Shown: piece after piece, positions 6,653-12,398 of the stretch
Layout: every line of letters starts with the position of its first letter
How positions within the stretch are numbered: position 1 is the stretch's first letter
Source: Gammaproteobacteria bacterium
GTDB taxonomy: Bacteria > Pseudomonadota > Gammaproteobacteria > Pseudomonadales > Azotimanducaceae
Direction: 5' to 3'
Length of the DNA stretch: 12,398 nt
NCBI GenBank assembly: GCA_030432795.1
Contig: JAUILW010000055.1
Span: forward strand, 1 to 12,398
The notes under the pieces: generated by a model
Told to the model about the DNA's origin: nothing
The model's database searches: none
What the model saw: only the letters and a program-made list of their open reading frames with translations
Position numbers and translations under genes: made by a program

Positions 6653-7519
6653 TCAACGCCCCATGCGTACCAGCGCCAGAAGCGCCATCACCCCGACAAG
6701 CGCGGCGGCGAGCGTCCCCGCTACGTAAGGCGCGAGGCCTGTTGCCGCGTATGCGTCGGGCAGCAATAGACCCGCAGCACCACGCCAGGGCCAGAGATTG
6801 GGCAGCGCGCCGATCATGAAGCCTGTGAGCAGCGCCAGTAGCGCATCGCGATAACGGCCCAGAAGCCAGGAGAGGAAGCGGGAGAACATCAGCAACCCAA
6901 CCACACAACCAGCAGCGACGCTGGCAATGACGTCCAGTCGAAGCTCCGCCACCGCAGCGAGCACCGGCGCGTAGAGCCCCATGGCCAGGAGCATGAAGCT
7001 GCCGGACACCGCAGGCAACAACCAGGCGCACACGGCGATGACACCGCCGAAGAAGAACAGCCACATCGAACCGTGGTCCTGCGCGGTTGGCAGCTGTGTG
7101 AGCAGAAAGCCGATAGCGACGCCGGGCACGCCGAACAGCAGCAGCTTCCGCCAGGGCCGCTCGCGGCCGATGTGCCATGCGGAGGCGAGTATCAGCCCGA
7201 AGAAGAACGCCCACACCACCGGTGGCATGGTGGCAAGCAGATACGTCAGCGCCCGTGCAAAGGTAAAAACTCCCACCATCATGCCGAGGCCAAGCACCAG
7301 CAGAAAAGTCAGGTTACGCGCCTGCCAGTACGCCACGGGTGCTTTGAAGAAGTCCAACGGCGACTGCCGGCTGAGACCGGCCAGCGTATCCACCAGCTCG
7401 TCGTAGATTCCGGACACGAAAGCAATGGTGCCACCGGACACTCCAGGCACCACCTCGGCGATGCCCATGCCGAGGCCACGCACAGCCACGCCACCCCACG
7501 CCGACATCGACCGGCTCAC
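6653..7519 (-). CDS. popT: DUF368 undecaprenyl-phosphate transporter PopT
   Basis: A 288-residue inner-membrane protein of the DUF368 family, which returns undecaprenyl phosphate, the lipid carrier for peptidoglycan and O-antigen, to the cytoplasmic side (PopT work in Vibrio cholerae and Staphylococcus). The two inverted family motifs are visible: VVPGVSGGTIAFVSGIYDEL (23-42) and LLPAVSGSFMLLAMGLY (167-183). Hydrophobic segments lie at about 70-98, 101-116, 127-142, 151-170, 173-190, 198-213, 225-240 and 262-286. GTG 7519 overlaps the pcm stop as GTGA and has GGAGG 4 nt upstream; an ATG at 7507 is the alternative, with the same site 16 nt away. It sits between pcm and nlpD, linking carrier-lipid recycling to a division and envelope gene set. 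Confidence 0.92.
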   Translation of the reverse strand: MSRSMSAWGGVAVRGLGMGIAEVVPGVSGGTIAFVSGIYDELVDTLAGLSRQSPLDFFKAPVAYWQARNLTFLLVLGLGMMVGVFTFARALTYLLATMPPVVWAFFFGLILASAWHIGRERPWRKLLLFGVPGVAIGFLLTQLPTAQDHGSMWLFFFGGVIAVCAWLLPAVSGSFMLLAMGLYAPVLAAVAELRLDVIASVAAGCVVGLLMFSRFLSWLLGRYRDALLALLTGFMIGALPNLWPWRGAAGLLLPDAYAATGLAPYVAGTLAAALVGVMALLALVRMGR

Positions 7520-8190
7520 CCACCCTCCATGGGCTGCACACCCTTCAGCAGGGGTACGAAACGAACGTACTCGATGGTCTCGGAAACCAGGCCGTCCGGC
7601 GTTCGGTCAATGATCTTCAGCTCCTGCGTGCCACTGCTGCCCACCGGTACCACCATGCGCCCTCCCACAGCGAGTTGGTCGGTGAGGGCTTTCGGGAGCT
7701 CCCGGGGCGCGGCAGTCACAAGGATGCCGTCGAAAGGTGCTTCGTTACGCCAACCGGCGTAGCCGTCACCAAGGCGCAGGCGCACATTGATCGCACCCAG
7801 CACGCTCAACCGCTCGCGGGCGCGCACCAGCAGGGCTTCGATACGCTCCACCGAGAACACATACTCCACGAGCTCCGCCAGCACCGCCGTCTGGTAACCC
7901 GTACCGGTGCCCACCTCCAGCACGCGACGGGGCTGCTTCTGCATGAGCAGTTGTGTCATGAGCGCAACGATGAAGGGCTGCGAGATGGTCTGCCCGTGCC
8001 CAACCGGCAGCGCCGAATCCTCGTAGGCGCGGTGCGCCAAGGCCTCATCGACGAAGATGTGACGCGGTACGCGCCCCATCACGTCGAGCACTTTTGGGTC
8101 GTCGATGCCGCGCTCCGCCAAGCGTTGCACCAGCCGATCCCGCGTGCGCTGGGATGTCATACCGATGCCACGGACGTCCATGGCGCTCAT
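7516..8190 (-). CDS. pcm: Protein-L-isoaspartate O-methyltransferase
   Basis: Cytosolic S-adenosylmethionine-dependent methyltransferase that methylates L-isoaspartyl residues formed by protein ageing, starting their repair. 224 residues. Family marks are TPRH-type VPRHIFVDEALAHRAYED (41-58), HGQTISQP (65-72, substrate-site Ser), the SAM-binding motif I VLEVGTGTGYQ (90-100), SVERIEAL (113-120), and the C-terminal VRFVPLLKG. ATG 8190 overlaps the truD stop as ATGA. The more usual family start MTSQRTR corresponds to the ATG at 8160, so the first 10 residues may be an extension. The stop overlaps the popT start. Its usual partner surE, normally just upstream, is absent from that place. Pcm next to nlpD-rpoS fits a stationary-phase survival role. 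Confidence 0.96.
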   Translation of the reverse strand: MSAMDVRGIGMTSQRTRDRLVQRLAERGIDDPKVLDVMGRVPRHIFVDEALAHRAYEDSALPVGHGQTISQPFIVALMTQLLMQKQPRRVLEVGTGTGYQTAVLAELVEYVFSVERIEALLVRARERLSVLGAINVRLRLGDGYAGWRNEAPFDGILVTAAPRELPKALTDQLAVGGRMVVPVGSSGTQELKIIDRTPDGLVSETIEYVRFVPLLKGVQPMEGG

Positions 8191-9092
8191 GCGGCCTGAC
8201 TCGCGTCGGTGAGATCGAATCCCTGCGCCAGAAAGACCGTGGCGTAGGCACCGGCCGGCAGCGTGAAGCGCAGCGTCAGGGCATCGCCATTGCAGGATTC
8301 CACCGTGAGGTTGCGCGCCTCGGCGACGAACGATCGTCGGTCCTGGTTCACGCCGGCATGCTCAAGGGCATCCATCACATCCGCGAACGGCTGCAACGCC
8401 TGGCGCTCTATTTCGCCAGCCTCATCTGCGCTTGCGGAGCGTCCACGCCCCCACAACGGGCCGGTAGGAAGGCCTGCAGCATCTGCCACGTCGCCGGGCA
8501 GCAGGCTGTCCCAGCTGCCAATCTTCTGGCGCGCCTCGAGCACGGCGTTGAACAGCGCGCCGCGCAGAACGGAAAGGTAGAGACCCTGCTTGAAGCGGGA
8601 GATCTTGCGCCGGCGCCGATGCAGCACCCAGTCCGTAGCCTGCGCCAGGTTATCTCCGCCAAAGCGTTGCGGGCCGAACGCGTTGGCGAATCGGCTTTCG
8701 AGCGCCGGCGCGTCGTTCACACCGCACAGCACCACGAGAAAGTCGTTACCAGACACCTCGCCGCGACGCAGCTTTTTCGGGTGCCGGATGGTTTCGAGCA
8801 CCGTGACCTCAGCATCGATCGCGCCGGTGGCAATGTCGCCATCCGGCACGCTGAACCACTGCCTGGTGACCGCGTGTTTGTCTTTCATACCCGCGTAGCC
8901 GACGTCACGGGCCGGTACGCCAGCGCAACGGGCGATGCGGGCTGCCGCGTCGGTGGTGTTGATGCCCACCTTCTCCACGAACAGGTACTGGTGTGCACCC
9001 TCTCCGCTCGGTACGAAAGCCAGATGTTCAGCGACCTGAAAATGCTCTGGGCACGTTTTGAAGCGAGCCGTCGGTCGCGCCATGCGGTTCAC
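8187..9092 (-). CDS. truD: tRNA pseudouridine(13) synthase TruD
   Basis: Isomerises uridine 13 of certain tRNAs, such as tRNA-Glu, to pseudouridine. 301 residues, against about 350 in E. coli. The catalytic motif GYAGMKDKHAVTRQW spans 65-79 with nucleophile Asp71. The second motif reads NAFGPQRFG, where family members have GVPNYFGxQRFG: the Asn and Phe stay, but about 8 residues just before are missing compared with E. coli TruD from memory. The C-terminus has LRFTLPAGAYATVFL, the usual family end. GTG 9092 overlaps the ftsB stop as GTGA and has a weak GAG 8 nt upstream; ATG 9083 is an alternative. The stop overlaps pcm. The reading frame is intact, so the protein is probably active unless the shortened loop matters. 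Confidence 0.94.
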   Translation of the reverse strand: MNRMARPTARFKTCPEHFQVAEHLAFVPSGEGAHQYLFVEKVGINTTDAAARIARCAGVPARDVGYAGMKDKHAVTRQWFSVPDGDIATGAIDAEVTVLETIRHPKKLRRGEVSGNDFLVVLCGVNDAPALESRFANAFGPQRFGGDNLAQATDWVLHRRRRKISRFKQGLYLSVLRGALFNAVLEARQKIGSWDSLLPGDVADAAGLPTGPLWGRGRSASADEAGEIERQALQPFADVMDALEHAGVNQDRRSFVAEARNLTVESCNGDALTLRFTLPAGAYATVFLAQGFDLTDASQAA

Positions 9093-9370
9093 CGTGCCGG
9101 CTCGACCACCAGAAAGAACACCTCATCGTCCCGCACCATACCAAGGTCCTGACGGGCACGTGCTTCTATGGCCGTGTGACCACCCTTGAGCGCCAGCACC
9201 TCCTGCTCGAGCAATCGGTTGCTGCGCTCCAGCGCCTGCGCCTGTGCCGTGCGCTCAGCCACTTCGGCGCGCAGCGCTTCGTTGGCAAAGTGGCCGCTGT
9301 CGGAGAACCAGGCCTTGTACTGCAGACCAAGGATCAGGAACACCAGCAGCACACACACCGCGCGAATCAC
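9089..9370 (-). CDS. ftsB: Cell division protein FtsB
   Basis: A 93-residue bitopic inner-membrane division protein that joins FtsL and FtsQ at the septum to help activate FtsWI septal synthesis. A short cytoplasmic start is followed by a membrane helix at about residues 4-21 (AVCVLLVFLILGLQYKAW). A periplasmic coiled coil, rich in Leu, Glu and Ala, spans about 30-64 (ALRAEVAERTAQAQALE), and a conserved end region reads IEARARQDLGMVRDDEVFF (69-87). Length equals known FtsB (94-103 residues). GTG 9370 overlaps the eno stop as GTGA, with GGAG 11 nt upstream; longer readings would run back into eno in another frame. The direct overlap with truD shows that ispD and ispF, which usually follow ftsB, are missing here. 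Confidence 0.94.
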   Translation of the reverse strand: MIRAVCVLLVFLILGLQYKAWFSDSGHFANEALRAEVAERTAQAQALERSNRLLEQEVLALKGGHTAIEARARQDLGMVRDDEVFFLVVEPAR

Positions 9371-10653
9371 GAGCGGGCGAACTCCGCGCGCCCACGGTAG
9401 ATTGCTGCGTCGCCGAGCGCCTGCTCGATGCGCAGCAGCTGGTTGTACTTGGCAACGCGATCGCTGCGGCACAAGGAGCCGGTCTTGATCTGGCCTGCAC
9501 CGGTACCTACCGCCAGATCGGCAATGGTGACATCCTCGGTCTCGCCGCTGCGATGGGAAATCACCGCCGTGTAGCCGGCATCTCGAGCCATGCGTATGGC
9601 CGCCAGCGTCTCAGTGAGCGTGCCGATCTGGTTCAGCTTGATGAGGATGGAGTTACCTACACCTTCATCGATACCACGCTTGAGGATCTGCGTGTTGGTC
9701 ACGAAGAGATCATCACCCACGAGCTGCACGCGCTCGCCCACGGCGTTGGTGAGCTGCTTCCAGCCGACCCAGTCGTCTTCATCCATGCCATCCTCGATGG
9801 AAACGATGGGATGCGACTGCGTGAGCGCCCGCAGGTAATCAGCAAACCCGGCGCTGTCGAACTCGCGGCCTTCGCCGCTGAGGTTGTAGACGCCGTCCTG
9901 ATAAAACTCCGATGCAGCGCAATCCAGCGCCAGCGTGACATCTTCCCCGAGCTTATAGCCGGCTTTGGCGACCGCCTCGGCGATGACCTCTAACGCCTCA
10001 GCGTTGGAGGCGAGGTTCGGTGCGAAACCGCCCTCGTCGCCCACCGCCGTGGTGAGCCCGCGCGCGCTGAGCACCGACTTCAACGCATGGAATACCTCAG
10101 CACCGCAGCGCAACGCCTCGCGGAAGCTGGTCATGGACACGGGCTGCACCATGAACTCCTGAATGTCGACGTTGTTGTCGGCATGCTCACCGCCGTTGAG
10201 GATGTTCATCATCGGCACCGGCATAGTCATCTGCGGCGCGCCGTAGAGCTGGTTGATGTGGCGGAACAGCGGCTGAGCCGCAGCGTTCGCAGCAGCCTTG
10301 GCCGCCGCCAGGGATACGGCGAGGGTGGCGTTGGCGCCGAGGTTGGACTTGTTTTCAGTGCCGTCGAGTTCCAGCAGCCGCGCGTCGAGCGCCTCCTGAT
10401 CGGCTTCGTCCAGGCCTGAGACGCCAGCTGCAATGGCGCCGTTGACCGCCGCCACCGCATCGAGCACGCCCTTGCCCAGATAACGGCCCTTGTCGCCGTC
10501 GCGCTTTTCCAGCGCTTCACGGGAGCCGGTGGACGCGCCGGAAGGCGCGCAGGCCATGCCGATGGCACCGGAGGCCGTGTGCACCTCCGCTTCGACGGTG
10601 GGGTTTCCGCGAGAATCAAGCACCTCGCGACCGATGACTTTAACGATCGACAC
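9367..10653 (-). CDS. eno: Enolase
   Basis: Interconverts 2-phosphoglycerate and phosphoenolpyruvate in glycolysis and gluconeogenesis; in many Gammaproteobacteria it is also part of the RNase E degradosome. 428 residues, near the usual 430. N-terminal domain: REVLDSRGNPTVE (9-21) and the mobile loop APSGASTGSREA (36-47). Barrel residues by alignment to the E. coli enzyme: Glu207 in GDEGGF, metal ligands Asp244, Glu287 and Asp314, catalytic Lys339 in ILIKLNQIGTLTET, and His367 in SHRSGETED. All are present. The start is GTG at 10653 with AAGGA (10661-10665) 7 nt upstream, unusual for such a highly expressed gene. It lies 27 bp after kdsA and overlaps ftsB. Confidence 0.98.
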   Translation of the reverse strand: MSIVKVIGREVLDSRGNPTVEAEVHTASGAIGMACAPSGASTGSREALEKRDGDKGRYLGKGVLDAVAAVNGAIAAGVSGLDEADQEALDARLLELDGTENKSNLGANATLAVSLAAAKAAANAAAQPLFRHINQLYGAPQMTMPVPMMNILNGGEHADNNVDIQEFMVQPVSMTSFREALRCGAEVFHALKSVLSARGLTTAVGDEGGFAPNLASNAEALEVIAEAVAKAGYKLGEDVTLALDCAASEFYQDGVYNLSGEGREFDSAGFADYLRALTQSHPIVSIEDGMDEDDWVGWKQLTNAVGERVQLVGDDLFVTNTQILKRGIDEGVGNSILIKLNQIGTLTETLAAIRMARDAGYTAVISHRSGETEDVTIADLAVGTGAGQIKTGSLCRSDRVAKYNQLLRIEQALGDAAIYRGRAEFARS

Positions 10654-10680
10654 TATGAAATCCTTAAACCGTGGGCCTGC

Positions 10681-11517
10681 TCAGGAAACCGAATTTTCAA
10701 GGAAAGGCTGGGCCTTTGCCACCTCGTCCAACGCCTTGAGTTGCGTGAGCAGGGCCTGCATGTGATCCAGGGGCCAGGAATTGGGGCCATCGCACAAGGC
10801 TTCCGCCGGGTTCGGGTGCGTCTCCATGAATATACCGGACACCCCAGCGGCCACCGCCGCCCGCGCCAGCACCGGGACCATGCTGCGATCGCCGCCGGAC
10901 GCGTGGCCGAGACCGCCGGGAAGCTGCACGGAATGGGTGGCGTCGAATACCACCGGCACGTTGGTGGCGCGCATGATGGCCAGCGAGCGCATATCCGACA
11001 CCAGGGTGTTGTAGCCGAAACTCACGCCTCGCTCGCACACCATGATGCCGGGGTTATTGGTGGAGCGAGCTTTCTCCACCACGTTGACCATGTCGCCGGG
11101 TGCGAGGAACTGCCCCTTTTTAATGTTCACAGGCTTGCCCTGGGCGCACACGTTGACGATGAAATTGGTCTGCCGGCAGAGCAGCGCCGGCGTCTGCAGC
11201 ACATCCACCACGTCCGCCACTTCGTGCAGGGGCGTATCTTCGTGCACGTCGGTGAGCACCGGTACGTCCAGCGTCTCACGCACCTTAGCGAGGATGCGCA
11301 GCCCCTCGCCGATACCAAGCCCGCGAAAGCCTTCCAGGGAGGAGCGGTTGGCCTTATCGAAGGAGCTTTTGAAGATGAACGGGATACCGAGATCATCGGT
11401 GATGCGTTTCAGCCGCTCAGCCGCGTGCAGCTGTAGCGACTCGCTCTCTACCACGCAGGGCCCGGCGATGAGAAAGAACGGATGGTCGATGCCGACCTCG
11501 TGCCCACAGAGCTGCAT
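10681..11517 (-). CDS. kdsA: KDO-8-phosphate synthase (metal-dependent type)
   Basis: Condenses phosphoenolpyruvate with arabinose 5-phosphate to 3-deoxy-D-manno-octulosonate 8-phosphate, the precursor of the inner core sugar of lipopolysaccharide. 278 residues. Family marks are IAGPCVVESE (17-26), KSSFDKANRSS (50-60), LTDVHE (88-93), CRQTNF (114-119) and KKGQFLAPGDM (133-143). Cys21 stands where the metal-free E. coli enzyme has Asn; with His195, Glu232 and Asp243 it makes the full ligand set of metal-dependent enzymes such as that of Aquifex. The ATG at 11517 begins 2 nt after the pyrG stop; a GTG two codons earlier is possible. No good Shine-Dalgarno is visible, so translation is probably coupled to pyrG. 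Much longer upstream readings cross pyrG and lack homology. Confidence 0.96.
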   Translation of the reverse strand: MQLCGHEVGIDHPFFLIAGPCVVESESLQLHAAERLKRITDDLGIPFIFKSSFDKANRSSLEGFRGLGIGEGLRILAKVRETLDVPVLTDVHEDTPLHEVADVVDVLQTPALLCRQTNFIVNVCAQGKPVNIKKGQFLAPGDMVNVVEKARSTNNPGIMVCERGVSFGYNTLVSDMRSLAIMRATNVPVVFDATHSVQLPGGLGHASGGDRSMVPVLARAAVAAGVSGIFMETHPNPAEALCDGPNSWPLDHMQALLTQLKALDEVAKAQPFLENSVS

Positions 11518-11519
11518 AC

Positions 11520-12398
11520 TCACGCCGACTGCTTTGCGAAAGCACGGCCATCCTGTGCGTGCTCGAGTGCGGCTTCGATGAAGCCCTTGAACAGCGGATG
11601 GCCATCGCGCGGCGAAGACGTGAACTCCGGGTGGAATTGGCAGGCGATGAACCAGGGATGGTCCTTGAGTTCGATCATTTCCACGAGCCCATCCTCGCTG
11701 AGCCCGGAGATCACCAGGCCGGCATCCTTGAAGCGTTGCAGGTAATTGTCGTTCACCTCGAATCGATGCCGGTGGCGCTCGCATACGCGTGTGGAACCGT
11801 ACATCTGCGCTGCGCGGGAACCCTCCTGCAAAAAGCTCGGCTGCTCGCCAAGGCGCATGGTGCCGCCGAGGTCCGCGCCTTCTTCGCGTTGCTCCACCGC
11901 GCCGCCCTGGCTGGTCCATTCGGTGACCAGCGCGATCACCGGATGGGCACACTGGGAATCCACCTCCGTGGAGTTGGCGCCTTCGAGGCCAACCACATTA
12001 CGGGCGAAGTCGATGATCGCCGCGTGCAGGCCGTAGCAGATACCGAGGTACGGCAGACCGTGCGCACGCGCGTAACCCGCCGCCATGATCTTGCCTTCGA
12101 AGCCGCGCTGACCAAAGCCGCCCGGCACGAGGATGGCGGAGACGTCATCCAGGCTTGCCGTTCCCTGCCGCTCCAGTTCCTCGGCATCGACGAAGCGGAT
12201 GTCGATGCGCGTGCCGGTCTTGATGCCGGCATGCTTGATGGCCTCTGTCAGCGACTTGTAGGCGTCCTGCAGATCGAGGTACTTGCCGACGAAGGCGATG
12301 CGCACGCTACGCGCCGGGTGAAGCTCCGCCTGCACCACGGCGTCCCACTCGGACAGGTCCGCCGCCGGGCAATCGAGGCCGAGCTTCTGCACCACGTA
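11520..12398 (-). CDS. pyrG: CTP synthase, C-terminal part (N-terminus beyond window)
   Basis: Makes CTP from UTP using glutamine nitrogen and ATP. About 292 residues are visible, covering the end of the linker and the glutamine amidotransferase domain. That domain starts at RIAFVGKYLDLQDAYKSLTEA and continues with LVPGGFGQRG, EGKIMAAGYAR, the nucleophile elbow GICYGLH, the hallmark ANSTEV, the CERHRHRFEVN segment and CQFHPEFTS. Catalytic Cys (codon 12036-12038) and the His and Glu of HPE are present. The elbow is odd: CTP synthases usually read GICLGMQ, while here Leu is Tyr, Met is Leu and Gln is His. The frame runs open to the window edge, so the gene simply starts outside. It heads the kdsA-eno train, the usual order. 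Confidence 0.97.
   Translation of the reverse strand, partial: YVVQKLGLDCPAADLSEWDAVVQAELHPARSVRIAFVGKYLDLQDAYKSLTEAIKHAGIKTGTRIDIRFVDAEELERQGTASLDDVSAILVPGGFGQRGFEGKIMAAGYARAHGLPYLGICYGLHAAIIDFARNVVGLEGANSTEVDSQCAHPVIALVTEWTSQGGAVEQREEGADLGGTMRLGEQPSFLQEGSRAAQMYGSTRVCERHRHRFEVNDNYLQRFKDAGLVISGLSEDGLVEMIELKDHPWFIACQFHPEFTSSPRDGHPLFKGFIEAALEHAQDGRAFAKQSA

Noticed and set aside
5976..7214. NlpD extended to 412 residues
   Set aside because: The extension is popT read in another frame, rich in Arg and Ala. The lipoprotein signal at the ATG at 6650 shows the true start.
9089..9472. FtsB extended to 127 residues
   Set aside because: The extra 34 residues lie inside eno, are Arg-rich and precede a complete FtsB of normal length starting at GTG 9370.
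11531..11543. GCTTT-GCG-AAAGC hairpin at the end of pyrG as a terminator
   Set aside because: Only a 5-bp stem inside coding sequence with no T tract; kdsA follows within 20 bp, so termination is unlikely.
10681..11952. KdsA extended to 423 residues
   Set aside because: The extra N-terminal part is pyrG in another frame; the family N-terminus begins at the ATG at 11517.
1..12398. CRISPR array, transposon, prophage or defence island
   Set aside because: No spaced repeats, transposase, integrase, terminal repeats or toxin-antitoxin genes were seen; nearly all of the sequence is accounted for by metabolic and housekeeping genes.

Overview
This GC-rich window is most likely chromosomal DNA of a gammaproteobacterium. 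The basis is the conserved block pyrG-kdsA-eno-ftsB-...-truD-...-pcm-...-nlpD-rpoS, whose layout is characteristic of that class. The order within Gammaproteobacteria cannot be fixed from the sequence. There is no tRNA, rRNA, CRISPR array, insertion sequence or prophage gene, and no gap of 300 bases without a gene.

Region 1 (1-2276) holds two divergent metabolic genes separated by 100 bp. On the minus strand is the N-terminal 306 residues of a PhzS-like FAD monooxygenase, cut off by the window start in its GDAA motif. On the plus strand is a complete ACAD10/11-type acyl-CoA dehydrogenase. Region 2 (2277-2366) is the convergent junction, with a perfect 11-bp hairpin and a GGGGTA-type G-run tract that covers the stop codon of the next gene.

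Region 3 (2349-12398) is one continuous minus-strand train, in transcription order: pyrG (C-terminal part only), kdsA, eno, ftsB, truD, pcm, popT (DUF368), nlpD, rpoS, a yegP-like DUF1508 gene, a DUF3445 haem-demethylase-like gene and an M81/MlrC-like metallopeptidase gene. From pyrG to nlpD every junction is 27 bp or less, and four are 4-bp start/stop overlaps. The longest spacers are 55 bp before rpoS, which carries an inverted repeat abutting the rpoS ribosome binding site, and 86 bp before the yegP-like gene, which carries a possible promoter.

The core train combines nucleotide synthesis (CTP), lipopolysaccharide precursor synthesis (KDO-8-phosphate), glycolysis (enolase), division and envelope functions (FtsB, the NlpD amidase activator, the undecaprenyl-phosphate transporter PopT), tRNA pseudouridylation (TruD), protein repair (Pcm) and the stationary-phase sigma factor RpoS. 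Compared with the usual gammaproteobacterial order it lacks ispD and ispF between ftsB and truD, and surE between truD and pcm. The last three genes look like an accessory tail. The DUF3445 and M81 genes are 2 bp apart and may be co-translated, possibly acting on N-methylated or peptide-like compounds, which is inference. GTG starts are unusually frequent: 8 of 13 visible starts.
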